Origin: Litchfieldia sinesaloumensis
Lineage (GTDB): Bacteria; Bacillota; Bacilli; Bacillales; Bacillaceae_L
DNA: 64,000 nucleotides
Assembly (NCBI RefSeq): GCF_900156865.1
Contig: NZ_LT732529.1
Coordinates: 1,310,328 to 1,374,327 of the forward strand
Reading direction: 5' to 3'
Under the pieces are notes generated by a model. That model made no database searches. It saw only the letters and a list, made by a program, of their open reading frames with translations, and had not been told where the DNA came from. The position numbers were made by a program, and so were the translations under genes. Shown here piece by piece: positions 18,436 through 27,833 of the stretch (positions are counted from its first letter, which is position 1; each line of letters opens with the position of its first letter).

Positions 18436-20490
18436 TCATTTCTCCTTATAATAATTTGCTTTCCATGTTGTTTTTTCGATTAGTTTATCAAAGACCAATA
18501 GCATTGCAGGTAGGAAGAATACCACCATGATAAACGCAAGCAATGCCCCTCTTCCTAATAAAAGCCCAATTGACGACACAATCGGATTTGAAGAGGTAAA
18601 GGCTAAGATAAAACCGACACTTGATAAAATTGCTGCCGATACACCAATTGAGAAAATTTTCTCATTGAGCGTTTTCTTGATTGCTTTAAGAGCTGACATT
18701 TGTTTGCGATTACCTGTGTAATCCTCAGTCAATAGAATCGCATAATCGACTGTTGCCGCAAGCTGTACCGTAGAGATAATTAAATAACCAACATACACTA
18801 ACGACGAATCCGTAAAATATGGAACCGAGAGATTAATCCAAACTGCTGTCTGGATCGTTAGCAGCAGTACAATTGGATACGAAATGGATTTGAATGTGAC
18901 AATTAGGACAAGCGCAATGGTCAGCACCGTTAATAGATTGACCAATGCATTATCCTTTTGGACGGTATTTTTAATATCGTATAATGTCACGCTCTCCCCT
19001 AGAGTAAGTGCCTCTTCACCATAATAGTCCTTAGCGGTTTGTTGGATTTTTTCAATTAAATGAAATGCCTCGTCACCTTCGTTTTTGGTTGTAGTATTAA
19101 TAATAATTCGACTATAATCTTCAGAATAAAATTGTTTTGTAATCGATTCGTCCAGATATTCTGGTGGTATCGCGCTACTGACCGTGTTTACATAGGCAAG
19201 TACACTTGACACCTGATCAATTTTTTCAATGTCCTGGACAATCGCTTCTTCCTTTGCAATATCCCCATTCGGTACAAGTAAAACCATTGGCGTATAAGCA
19301 CCAAACTGTTCCTGGATTTCCAGTTTGTCACTACCTGCCCTCATCGATTCAGGTTGATCACCCAGTCCATAAATAAAATTTGTCTCACTCTGCGCCAAAA
19401 ATGCAGGTACAATGATTAAAAGTACAAGAAGTAAAACTGGGAATCTCGTTTTCACAACAAGACTGCCGACTCTCTTGAAGTTCGGAATTATCGGTCTGTG
19501 CTGTGTTTTATCAATCCACTTATAAAATAAAAGGGTAAGTGCTGGTAAAAACACCATAACACTAATGAAGCTAAGTAAAATTCCCTTAACAAGGTTGATT
19601 CCTAGGTCTGAACCGATTTCGAAATTCATTAGTGACAAAGCCATAAACCCGAAAAAGGTAGTTGACGCACTAGCTGTAATGGCTGGGAACGACTTTTTCA
19701 TCGCGAGCTGCATCGCTTCCTTTGGATCAGCTACAGTTTTTCGGTAGTCTGTAAAACTATGAAGCAAAAAGATCGCGTAGTCGAGTGAAACCGCAAGCTG
19801 TAAAATCGGTGCAACCGATTGGGTAACAAACGATACTTCTCCTAGAAAAATATTTGTACCAAGGTTAATAAGTACGGATACTCCAATTGCAGTTAAGAAA
19901 AAGACTGGCTCAATCCATGAGTTTGTCGATAAGATTAAGATGATGATAATAATCGGTACCAACAACAAACCTGCATATAGTGATTCTTGGCCGGCCATTT
20001 TTTGAGAGGTTGCAGTATCAAGTGCCTCTCCCGCCATTGCATGATCTTCACCAATGACTTCATATATCGCATCAGTGACCGCAACTTCGTCTCCTTTACG
20101 AACCGTTAAAGAAAAGAGCGCATCATTTTCTTTATAATAAGACTCGACAGTTTCTTGATCAGCCACTTCGATAGGTGTCTTAATATCGATAGCATCATCT
20201 AACCAAGTTACATCGGAAACACCATCAATTCCAGAAAGCTTCTTTTTAAAATCAAGTGCTTCCTGTATCGTTACATCATGAATCATGACTCTCGTATTAG
20301 GAACAGCCCCATCAAATTCTTCTTCCATAATCTCCATTGCTTTTACCGAGGGAGCATCCTCAGGCAAATAGTCAACCATATCATAGTTAACGGCAACTCC
20401 AAACTGAACGATCGTTGCGACAATGGTGAGAACCATGAACGTAATAACGACAGATTTTTTATGTTTTATTATTCGTGCTGCAATTTCTAT
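18436..20490 (-). CDS. MMPL/RND-type membrane transporter
   Basis: About 684 aa with two MMPL halves, each a transmembrane helix, an extracellular domain and a five-helix bundle. The family signature recurs as LAVSLDYAIFLLHSF and LAATVDYAILLTEDY, with proton-relay aspartates. The first ATG (20436) would cut into helix 1. Upstream in frame is a basic stretch typical of the family (ARIIKHKKS), reached only from ATA 20490 or ATT 20484. ATA lies 6 nt after GAGAGGGTGA, so a non-AUG start is likely. It probably exports a lipid or hydrophobic drug under the divergent TetR gene. Confidence 0.85.
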   Translation of the reverse strand: MEIAARIIKHKKSVVITFMVLTIVATIVQFGVAVNYDMVDYLPEDAPSVKAMEIMEEEFDGAVPNTRVMIHDVTIQEALDFKKKLSGIDGVSDVTWLDDAIDIKTPIEVADQETVESYYKENDALFSLTVRKGDEVAVTDAIYEVIGEDHAMAGEALDTATSQKMAGQESLYAGLLLVPIIIIILILSTNSWIEPVFFLTAIGVSVLINLGTNIFLGEVSFVTQSVAPILQLAVSLDYAIFLLHSFTDYRKTVADPKEAMQLAMKKSFPAITASASTTFFGFMALSLMNFEIGSDLGINLVKGILLSFISVMVFLPALTLLFYKWIDKTQHRPIIPNFKRVGSLVVKTRFPVLLLVLLIIVPAFLAQSETNFIYGLGDQPESMRAGSDKLEIQEQFGAYTPMVLLVPNGDIAKEEAIVQDIEKIDQVSSVLAYVNTVSSAIPPEYLDESITKQFYSEDYSRIIINTTTKNEGDEAFHLIEKIQQTAKDYYGEEALTLGESVTLYDIKNTVQKDNALVNLLTVLTIALVLIVTFKSISYPIVLLLTIQTAVWINLSVPYFTDSSLVYVGYLIISTVQLAATVDYAILLTEDYTGNRKQMSALKAIKKTLNEKIFSIGVSAAILSSVGFILAFTSSNPIVSSIGLLLGRGALLAFIMVVFFLPAMLLVFDKLIEKTTWKANYYKEK

Positions 20491-20600
20491 TTTGATTCAC
20501 CCTCTCTTGCATAAGCGACAATTCCACTATAATATTATATCGACACGGTGTTGGCCAATCAACAAACAGTTTAGTAAAATGAGTAGGTTCTCCAACACAA

Positions 20601-20616
20601 CCAACTAATATGTTGG
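20601..20616. promoter_or_regulatory. Candidate TetR operator
   Basis: The palindrome CCAAC-TAATAT-GTTGG lies directly before the TetR gene's ribosome-binding site. A second pair, GTGTTGG (about 20547) and CCAACAC (about 20592), repeats the same half-site. The 155-bp divergent region serves both the repressor and the exporter operon. Confidence 0.55.
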
Positions 20617-20644
20617 ATATCTTTTCGAAAAGGAGGATGTGCAT

Positions 20645-21211
20645 TTGAATACTTCCAAAATGGACAGACGAAAACAATATACACGCATGGTACTCAAGGA
20701 GAGCATTATTTCCCTGCTTAAGGTGAAATCGATTTCCGCTATAACGGTAAAGGAGATTTGTGAGGAAGCTGATATCAATCGCTCCACATTCTATGCCCAT
20801 TACTCCGACCAATTTGATCTTCTGGATAAAGTAGAAGAAGAAATCATACAGGATATGATTAAATACCTCAATCAATATAATTTTGACAAAGAAGACGAAA
20901 CCTTACAAATGACTGAAAAATTGCTGGAATACATCGTCACAAACAAAGACGTATGCCATACATTATTGAACGAAAATGTAGACACCGCCTTTCAACAAAA
21001 GGTAATGGATATCGTGCATCGATACCTTATGAAAAATTGGGCCGGTGGCTCTCTCGATGAGAATGTTTCAGAGTATTTTAGTACCTTTATTATAAGCGGA
21101 AGCATTTATGTCATAAAAAGGTGGTTGAAAAATGGAATGGATAAGCCACCAAGAGAATTGGCAGAGCTCGTCAATAACATCATCAATAAGGGATTAGCTG
21201 CCGTGAAGTGA
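20645..21211 (+). CDS. TetR/AcrR family transcriptional regulator
   Basis: 188 aa from TTG 20645, 8 nt after AGGAGG; a GTG at 20639 is too close to the ribosome-binding site. The N-terminal TetR helix-turn-helix (ISAITVKEICEEADINRSTFY, residues about 31-51) is followed by an all-helical ligand domain. It is divergent from the MMPL/coiled-coil operon and is therefore its likely local repressor. The inducer is unknown. Confidence 0.9.
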   Translation: MNTSKMDRRKQYTRMVLKESIISLLKVKSISAITVKEICEEADINRSTFYAHYSDQFDLLDKVEEEIIQDMIKYLNQYNFDKEDETLQMTEKLLEYIVTNKDVCHTLLNENVDTAFQQKVMDIVHRYLMKNWAGGSLDENVSEYFSTFIISGSIYVIKRWLKNGMDKPPRELAELVNNIINKGLAAVK

Positions 21212-21260
21212 ATAGAGGGTTTAATAAAAGTGGCTGGATGATTCGGTCACTCTTTACATA

Positions 21261-21292
21261 AAAAAACAGGACCACTTCATGGGTCCTGTCTC
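21261..21292 (-). terminator. Rho-independent terminator
   Basis: On the minus strand ACAGGACC-CATGAAGT-GGTCCTGT followed by seven T, 10 bp after the SET-domain gene. Confidence 0.88.
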
Positions 21293-21301
21293 TACATACG
21301 A

Positions 21302-21697
21302 TTATTCACTTTCCTGCTCTTGGTCTTGGTCAAACCAAAGCTTTTCTTTGTCATCAACATCACCATTGTAATTAATAAGAATTTCATCCCCTGCTTTTAT
21401 GTCTGTGTAGGCATAGAATTCAAATGTGTGATTGTCGAAGTTAATTTCGTAAAAAGCGTTCGGTTCATAAGCATGGTTGAATAACATGCCATATCCAAGA
21501 AGAATTGCCGTATGGTTGATTCCATACTCAAATGCATAGTCAGCGAGTAAGGTTTTCTCAATATGATGGTGCTGGTCATTAGGATATGCAATGACAGGAG
21601 CTTCATGGATTAATTGCCCTTTTTTAATATCCTCAGTTGCAAATACCCCTCGATTGAATTCTCCATTACTTAGTGAAGATGTTTTTATTTCGATCAT
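21302..21697 (-). CDS. SET-domain protein (putative lysine methyltransferase)
   Basis: 131 aa, ATG behind AGGGCGAC. It has a compact SET fold: RGVFATEDIKKGQLI (16-30), the pseudoknot motif FNHAYEPN (73-80) and the end motif DEILINY with Tyr110. These contact S-adenosylmethionine and the target lysine in the family. There are no pre- or post-SET cysteines, as in other short bacterial members. Its target in Bacillus is unknown. It is a single gene with its own terminator. Confidence 0.85.
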   Translation of the reverse strand: MIEIKTSSLSNGEFNRGVFATEDIKKGQLIHEAPVIAYPNDQHHHIEKTLLADYAFEYGINHTAILLGYGMLFNHAYEPNAFYEINFDNHTFEFYAYTDIKAGDEILINYNGDVDDKEKLWFDQDQEQESE

Positions 21698-21931
21698 GTT
21701 GTCGCCCTACCTAGTTCTTTAGATTTTCTCTTTAACCATACCATTAATTCCATAAAATAAAAACATTCTTATATATTCCCTATTACAAAGAGTGTTATTA
21801 GCGGAAAATTCACTAGATTTCTGCCCCAATTTAATAGAAAACAAGCTTTTGTACCATTCATTTCATCACCTGCTACATATAGTAAGATTGAGACGTCTCC
21901 TACAAAGTTATTTTGAAAGGAGGTCGAACAG

Positions 21932-22057
21932 ATGTTAACTGCATTGCTTATCGCTTTAATCTTGTTCGTAGCACTGGTTGTAGCTGTATTATTTGGTTCT
22001 CCGGCTCAGCGCAATATCGTTAGAGAAGCTATTGATGATATCTTACAAACAATCTAA
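21932..22057 (+). CDS. Small single-pass membrane protein
   Basis: 41 aa, ATG 6-7 nt after the near-perfect ribosome-binding site GAAAGGAGGTCG. One hydrophobic helix (residues 2-22) is followed by a short amphipathic charged tail (RNIVREAIDDILQTI). The strong ribosome-binding site supports real translation. The function is not recognised. Confidence 0.7.
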   Translation: MLTALLIALILFVALVVAVLFGSPAQRNIVREAIDDILQTI

Positions 22058-22149
22058 CGAAGAATGGACTGAAACCAAGAAGTTCCTTGGATAGTATTCT
22101 ATCTGAGGGACTCTCTTATATCAATTGAATCATAAGTGGGGTGAAAATA

Positions 22150-22704
22150 ATGACTGAAAATAACGAACAGGTAACAAATAATATGAATGATAATAATGAA
22201 GAAAAAAACAAGGATATCTCAAAGGAATTAGATGGTTTAATGGAGGTTGCAAATAACTTGTTTAGTGAAGATACGTTAAGTAAACTAACTGCGAAATTAG
22301 AGGAAGTTTCCACTCCTCAAGAGAAAGATTTATTATCAAAACTTGGTAACCTACAGAATCTATCAGGTTTGAATTTAAATGGGGTGAATGGATTAAATGG
22401 CCTTGGAGGGCTACTCAAACAATTCACCGGGAATTCAAACAAAAAAGAAATCAATGAAGCATTACAGGACATCTCTGAAAAATTAGACCAATTAGATAAA
22501 AAAAAAGATGACTCCCAACACACAGGAACACAAACCCTATTAAATGAACTCAATGTACGATTATCAAATCTAGAAAACAAAATAGCTTCTATTCATTCTA
22601 TGCAAAATTCCCTTTACACTCTTCAATCGGATGTGGATCATCTCCTATATCAATTCGAGGAAATGCAAGAGAAATTAGAGAAAAAGAAGAAAAAGAAAAA
22701 ATAG
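22150..22704 (+). CDS. Hypothetical coiled-coil protein with poly-lysine end
   Basis: 184 aa from ATG 22150, after GGGGTGA; the upstream GTG 22141 overlaps that site. It is rich in Asn, Glu and Lys. Residues 60-95 are Leu/Asn/Gly-rich (LSGLNLNGVNGLNGLGG) and the C-terminal half is heptad-like. The last ten residues are almost all Lys. It has no signal peptide. I do not recognise the family; the gene stands alone with its own terminator. Confidence 0.65.
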   Translation: MTENNEQVTNNMNDNNEEKNKDISKELDGLMEVANNLFSEDTLSKLTAKLEEVSTPQEKDLLSKLGNLQNLSGLNLNGVNGLNGLGGLLKQFTGNSNKKEINEALQDISEKLDQLDKKKDDSQHTGTQTLLNELNVRLSNLENKIASIHSMQNSLYTLQSDVDHLLYQFEEMQEKLEKKKKKKK

Positions 22705-22742
22705 GTATTCTCAAATTTGAGAAATTAAAAAATACGATTAAT

Positions 22743-22780
22743 ACAAGGCTCCGCCTCCAACGACTATGGGGCCTTTTTAT
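22743..22780 (+). terminator. Rho-independent terminator
   Basis: Stem AAGGCTCC / GGGGCCTT (one G-U pair), then a T-rich tail, 39 bp after the coiled-coil gene. Confidence 0.75.
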
Positions 22781-22797
22781 TTTGCTTTACTATTTGT

Positions 22798-22834
22798 AGA
22801 AAAAAATACGGCAACCCGTTATAGTGGATTGCCA
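22798..22834 (-). terminator. Rho-independent terminator
   Basis: On the minus strand GGCAATCC-ACTATAAC-GGGTTGCC followed by GTATTTTTTT, downstream of the SGNH hydrolase gene. Confidence 0.8.
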
Positions 22835-22877
22835 CAAGTTGGCGCCAATACGCCACTCCTTTGTAAATACGATATTT

Positions 22878-23495
22878 TTATTTAAATAACTCCTTCGTTG
22901 CTTCAATCCATGTCTTGGCCATTAGCATATTACCTGCTGAGTTCATATGAACCCCGTCTGTTGTGAGTGCGAAGTCTTTACCATTTTCCAAGAATGCAAG
23001 AAATGCTTGGTGGGTTGGGACGATGAGTGCCTGGTATTTCTCAGCTAATTTATGGACGATATCAACGTATGGTTTTAGTTTTAGGTTCCCTTCAGCATGA
23101 ATATCCTCAGTTATAACAGTAGGTTCCATTAAAACAATGGATGCATTTGTTTTATCTTTGATACTTGAAAGGATTGAATTATACACGTCTTCGAATTGCT
23201 CTGGATAGACTTGAACGATATCAGGAGCATCTAATTGTCGCCACACATCATTGATTCCAATCGAAACTGATACCAAATCTGGTGCTAAGTCAATCACATC
23301 ATGGTCCCAGCGTAACGCTAAATCTGTTACACGATTCCCACCTATCCCTTTGTTGAGAATATCAAGATCACGCTCTGGATACGTAACCTTTAAATAATCA
23401 TGTAGTAAGCGTACATATCCTGTTCCAATGAGATCAGTCTCACTCTTGCCACTATATGTAATACTGTCACCGATAAAAATAATTCGTTGTTTCAT
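22878..23495 (-). CDS. SGNH/GDSL-family hydrolase
   Basis: 205 aa from ATG 23495 behind GGGGGAAG; a longer frame to 23570 lacks a ribosome-binding site. The family blocks are all present: GDSITYSG (nucleophile Ser), GIGGNRVTDL (Gly), GINDVW (Asn) and TDGVHMNS (Asp and His). It has no signal peptide, so it acts in the cytoplasm, probably as an esterase or deacetylase on a small ester or acetylated sugar. The neighbouring permease gene is upstream in the same direction, about 95 bp away. Confidence 0.9.
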   Translation of the reverse strand: MKQRIIFIGDSITYSGKSETDLIGTGYVRLLHDYLKVTYPERDLDILNKGIGGNRVTDLALRWDHDVIDLAPDLVSVSIGINDVWRQLDAPDIVQVYPEQFEDVYNSILSSIKDKTNASIVLMEPTVITEDIHAEGNLKLKPYVDIVHKLAEKYQALIVPTHQAFLAFLENGKDFALTTDGVHMNSAGNMLMAKTWIEATKELFK

Positions 23496-23589
23496 ATACT
23501 TCCCCCTATAAGATAGAATTTTCAGTATTCCTATAATTTCCATCTTACAATCTATCAGAGTTCCCAGCAAGTACTAATCAGAAAGTTTA

Positions 23590-24963
23590 TCAAAGTAATA
23601 GATAAGCGACTAGGGTTCCGATTACCCCCATTCCTAAGGCAAATGGCATGTTTCGCAGAGTAATTCGGAACGGACTTTGCTCAGTGCCCATCGCGGTTAA
23701 CGTTACAAGCAGTCCATATGTTCCAACTGTAAAGGTGGCTACAGATCCTGTTATAAGAACAAGCGCAATACTAACAGGATTCATCACCTCTAACAAAGGT
23801 GTAATAACCCCAGTTAAAATACCTACTGTTGCAATTGGATGTATACCAAACATACTAAAAAATACAAATAGAAATTGTAATAGAAACAGGATTACAACCG
23901 GATAATCAGAAAGATAGGATAATGGCTTTTGTATCATTTCCAGAAACGACGTATCACCTAAACTTGAAGAAAATAACGATAAGGAAATAAATAGCACAAG
24001 AAAATTTTGCATTCTGTTGGTTGTTGATTTCCAATTATTCCAACCGATTGTCCAAAAGCTTCTCCTTCGTTTCATTAATAATGACCAAATGAAAGCAAAC
24101 GGAAAGATAATAATCGTTACTGTTAAAATAAAGTTTAAATCAAATAGGTTTCCGAACAGTATCACCAGTGTTAGAAATAATATGAGCGCAATGATGAATT
24201 GGGCCATTTTTTTCATGATTTTCTTTTTGTTAATTACTGGCTGATTCGAATTACTTACGGCCTTAAACTTATATTTCCTATAGTAAAAATGACCAAAGAC
24301 AGCATCTAACAAAAACGCAACGACGGCCATCAGGATTAGCCATGGTAATAGTGTGACATATTCAACCCCTGTTGCAAAAATTGATACCGCAACCATAATC
24401 TCTAACGGACTCCACAACAGAGCTAAGGAGTATCCTCTAAGTGATGCCGTTGTAATAAATGAATTACGTATCTCTTTACTAAAAGGAGCTAGCGTGTTCT
24501 TCAATACATCTTGTGAAATAGTGGCTGCGGACAAATTTAAGAACGCTGCTAAAATGTGTGTCGTTACTGAACTACGTGGATATAGTTTACCTAAATCAGA
24601 GACATTTACTTTCATTAGTAGATTCATATTCCGATCAAATCTTCCACTTCTTACGATACTATTCATCCATGGTAACATGGCTAACAGAGTCAATAATGAT
24701 AGATTTGAAGTTAATAAGCTAGGTAGTATAAGAAATGACTGTTCCGTTGAAAGAAATAAACACCCTCCAATCAGTAAAAATGAACCTCCGAGAATTTTAA
24801 ATAGGCGTGTTGCCAATGGAAAAGACACAATAAGCATAATGATAGCAAGTATTCCAAGTATGTAGTTGATCGTCTCATTATCGATAAACACATTAATGAT
24901 GCTAACTAAAAACACAGATGAATAAAAGATATACAGATAACGAGACAACGGATATTGTTTCAT
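23590..24963 (-). CDS. Multi-pass membrane transporter-like protein
   Basis: 457 aa with about twelve hydrophobic helices and a hairpin-like centre; its helix pattern and length recall anion or dicarboxylate permeases of the ion-transporter superfamily. No diagnostic motif can be read, so the substrate is open. It is a neighbour of the SGNH hydrolase, and the pair could handle an esterified compound. ATG behind GAAGGAGG. Confidence 0.6.
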   Translation of the reverse strand: MKQYPLSRYLYIFYSSVFLVSIINVFIDNETINYILGILAIIMLIVSFPLATRLFKILGGSFLLIGGCLFLSTEQSFLILPSLLTSNLSLLTLLAMLPWMNSIVRSGRFDRNMNLLMKVNVSDLGKLYPRSSVTTHILAAFLNLSAATISQDVLKNTLAPFSKEIRNSFITTASLRGYSLALLWSPLEIMVAVSIFATGVEYVTLLPWLILMAVVAFLLDAVFGHFYYRKYKFKAVSNSNQPVINKKKIMKKMAQFIIALILFLTLVILFGNLFDLNFILTVTIIIFPFAFIWSLLMKRRRSFWTIGWNNWKSTTNRMQNFLVLFISLSLFSSSLGDTSFLEMIQKPLSYLSDYPVVILFLLQFLFVFFSMFGIHPIATVGILTGVITPLLEVMNPVSIALVLITGSVATFTVGTYGLLVTLTAMGTEQSPFRITLRNMPFALGMGVIGTLVAYLLL

Positions 24964-25047
24964 TTTTTCCTCCTTCTTCGATGTCTAAGTCAAACAATCA
25001 AAGTATAGCATAAGAGGAAAAAACTACAAGATAACCGTTTTGTATAC

Positions 25048-25087
25048 AAAAAAACAGTTCTGATTCGATGAAGAAAACAGAACCGCT
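25048..25087 (-). terminator. Rho-independent terminator
   Basis: On the minus strand CGGTTCTG and CAGAACTG pair across about 15 nt and are followed by seven T, just after the histidine-kinase stop. Confidence 0.8.
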
Positions 25088-25100
25088 TGTAGTATTTCGA

Positions 25101-26357
25101 TTATGGATGTGGAAACTGAATCCGAAATTGAGTACCATCATTTTTTTTGCTCGTAACTTCTAAACTACCTTCTAGAAGCTTAATAATTTTTATAACGGCC
25201 ATCATTCCAAGACCTGTACCTTCTCTACCTTTCGTTGTGAAAAACGGTTCACCTAATCGGCGAAGTTGTTCATTGTTCATTCCTTCTCCGCTGTCTTTGA
25301 TTTCAACCACAACACCATTATGACTATGCTCAGTCCTTATGAAAAGATTTCCACCTCCAGGCATCGCCTCTATACAATTTTTCGTAATGTTTAAGAAGCA
25401 CTGTTGTAAAAGTTGCGGATCACCTTTAATACGACAAGGAACAAGAGCCGTTTGGATATCAACACAGTTCATATTGGCCATAGGCGTAATTACATTTATG
25501 GAACGTGTGAGTTCTTGTTCCAAATTAACAATGATATGTTCTTCTGGCGCGGTTTTAGCAAACGTTAAATAATTACCAATAATATCATTCGCACGGTCAA
25601 TTTCTTGAAGGGATATTTCAATAAACTCATTCCTCTTCTTTTCATCCCATTCATTTTTATGAAGCATTTGTAAGATTCCTTTCACAACCGTAAGCGGATT
25701 GCGAACTTCATGAGAGATACTGGAAGCAAGGTGACTCACTACCTCCAATTTCTCCGCTTTGATAATTTGCCGATTCATGTAAGAACTCTCACGTAACATT
25801 TCACAAAAATAAACTACAAAAAAGGTGCTTAACATATGAACAAGGAAAAACACAATAATGACCATATAATCAGCTAAATGTAGATGTCCAAATACAAATC
25901 GAAGTAATAAAATGAAAGTACAAATAAATAACGAAAAACTACATGCGATTAGGATCCGTTTGTGCTTCGTAGCTTTATTAAATAAATTTTCTATTAATAA
26001 CAATACTGCAAGAATGACTAAAGTAGAAATTGCTGATGCATAGAAACCACTTCCTAATTCTCCTAAATATAGGCGAAGAATAAGGAAAATAACTACCAAA
26101 GTAAAACTAGCTTTTCTGCCAAGATATAAACCACCAACCACCATTGCTATGGTTCGTAAGTCCATGATGATTTCATCACCAATGTGAAACGGAAATAACA
26201 TACAACTAATCATGGCTACTATAACTGAAACTAATGCGAGTCGATACTTAAACTTGTTAGACACTTTACTATTCGTTTCAATTAGATGAGGAATAAATAA
26301 GAGAAAGACTACCAAAAAAAGCATATTTAATAATAATGTTTCTATATATGTAAACAC
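25101..26357 (-). CDS. Membrane sensor histidine kinase (5TMR-LYT type, KinB-like)
   Basis: 418 aa, GTG start behind AGGAGGAATA. Residues 1-190 hold six membrane helices of the 5TM-5TMR_LYT sensor type. The H-box SISHEVRNPLTVVKG (about 212-226) carries the phospho-accepting His. The ATPase follows with N (FLNITKNCIEA), G1 (DSGEGM) and G2 (GREGTGLGM) boxes. There is no response-regulator gene nearby, so it is an orphan that could feed the sporulation phosphorelay, as KinB does. The signal is unknown. Confidence 0.9.
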   Translation of the reverse strand: MFTYIETLLLNMLFLVVFLLFIPHLIETNSKVSNKFKYRLALVSVIVAMISCMLFPFHIGDEIIMDLRTIAMVVGGLYLGRKASFTLVVIFLILRLYLGELGSGFYASAISTLVILAVLLLIENLFNKATKHKRILIACSFSLFICTFILLLRFVFGHLHLADYMVIIVFFLVHMLSTFFVVYFCEMLRESSYMNRQIIKAEKLEVVSHLASSISHEVRNPLTVVKGILQMLHKNEWDEKKRNEFIEISLQEIDRANDIIGNYLTFAKTAPEEHIIVNLEQELTRSINVITPMANMNCVDIQTALVPCRIKGDPQLLQQCFLNITKNCIEAMPGGGNLFIRTEHSHNGVVVEIKDSGEGMNNEQLRRLGEPFFTTKGREGTGLGMMAVIKIIKLLEGSLEVTSKKNDGTQFRIQFPHP

Positions 26358-26563
26358 CCTATTCCTCCTATGTCTAGTTAGAAATCATCATAATGACAGG
26401 AAATATAAAAATTATTTAGGTGAAATCTAGTATTCTTTTTTATTAGTCAATTTTGCCTTTATTCTATGATTCGAGAGTGCTTTCCTTTTCTCAGGATGAT
26501 AGTATAATTTCGTCAAAAAATAAGAATTTCCTTCTTTTTTTGATAAAAACAGCCTTTATTTCA

Positions 26564-26594
26564 CAAAAAAATTGGCCCCCACAAGGAGCCATAA
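26564..26594 (-). terminator. Rho-independent terminator
   Basis: On the minus strand GGCTCC-TTGTG-GGGGCC followed by AATTTTTTT, just after the DUF4145-like gene. Confidence 0.8.
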
Positions 26595-26602
26595 ATCATC
26601 AT

Positions 26603-27709
26603 TTATTTTGCCTTCAATTGTTCAAATAATCTGCCCACATTGACAACTCCAACATTCTTGTACTTACCTAAAATCACAAGCTCTTTTGGTAGTTGTCCAA
26701 CTTTGTATATTCCGTCTTCATTAAGCTGATTGATGAGGCTGGGTATGCCAGTAAACTTTTCTTTGTTTAGCGGGATGTCTTTTAATGCGTCTGTTAGGAT
26801 GATGTAATCTGCTTTATAAAATAAAAATAGCTCCCCAGGACGATCAAGAGTAACCTTTCTTCGAATCTTCTCTTCTTCGATGAAGATTCGAAGTTCACTG
26901 AAAAATTGCTTGTCATTATTTTCATTAAAACGTTTCACATGTTTATGCAAATCTTCAAGATTACTAGGTAATTCGCTGATGATTCGTGCTTGCTGTTCTG
27001 CGCCAAGTCTTATTAAAAACGTCTCTGATTTCTCAAATCGTTGTGGAAGCAAAAAAGCGTCTCGTAGAAAATACGGAACCTCTAATGTATCCCCTTTATA
27101 GTGGATCGTTCGTATCGTTGTATATCCCGGTACTTCCATTTGGGTTGGTAGTGAAGTCGTTGCTGCAACTTCTTCCTTGGCTTTATGACCTTGAGTATCT
27201 TTTTTTTGCATCGAAGCAACTAATAATGTCTCAAGGGATTTCAATCTAAGTTCCAATTCGGTAATGTCATAGCGGTCTTCCAGTGGTGGAGTAGGATCTT
27301 GATATTCAGGTACATCGATTGATAATGAAGTATACACTTCAACAAACCACCTAACAATCGTGTAAATGGCCTCCCAGGAAAGGAGTGCTTCTGAAAAACG
27401 AAACATTCTTTTGTCATGTGAAGCCTGGTTTCCTAGTTGGCGAACCAAATGAAGCGCGTCTCTTATCTCAGGTGTGAGAATCCCTTCATTATCTAGGATT
27501 GTAAGACGTTCCTTTAATGTTATACGTGGCTCTTCCTTCATTTTCTCAACTAACATCACATGTTGGAGTATATTTTCAACGAGTACCCTCGAATGAGTTA
27601 ACATCGTACGTGGGCTCGAAAAGATTGTATGCTCCAATTCGCCTGCTAGAAAAGCTAATTCTTTTGAAATAGGTTCTAGGAATCTATAAAAATACTGAGT
27701 TGAATTCAT
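26603..27709 (-). CDS. DUF4145-domain-like protein
   Basis: 368 aa from ATG 27709, after AAAGGACC; the frame extends to 27817 but has no ribosome-binding site there. Residues about 20-130 form an all-helical DUF4145-type domain (R.LVEN.L, L.DN.GI, L.LVRQLGNQASH). This domain is found fused to restriction and helicase subunits and also alone. The C-terminal 150 residues are charged and helical, ending in a domain about a growth-phase-unrelated KNVGVVN strand. No catalytic motif is seen and no restriction genes are adjacent. The function is unknown. Confidence 0.6.
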   Translation of the reverse strand: MNSTQYFYRFLEPISKELAFLAGELEHTIFSSPRTMLTHSRVLVENILQHVMLVEKMKEEPRITLKERLTILDNEGILTPEIRDALHLVRQLGNQASHDKRMFRFSEALLSWEAIYTIVRWFVEVYTSLSIDVPEYQDPTPPLEDRYDITELELRLKSLETLLVASMQKKDTQGHKAKEEVAATTSLPTQMEVPGYTTIRTIHYKGDTLEVPYFLRDAFLLPQRFEKSETFLIRLGAEQQARIISELPSNLEDLHKHVKRFNENNDKQFFSELRIFIEEEKIRRKVTLDRPGELFLFYKADYIILTDALKDIPLNKEKFTGIPSLINQLNEDGIYKVGQLPKELVILGKYKNVGVVNVGRLFEQLKAK

Positions 27710-27833
27710 GTCTAGTTGGTCCTTTCTTTGATGCAAAACAGATGGCCTGAATCTATAAACTAGACTCAGGCTTCTTTTTAGTCTTTTTATTTTAGACGAA
27801 AAAGGAACGACATTCAAGGAATGATTATTGGAA

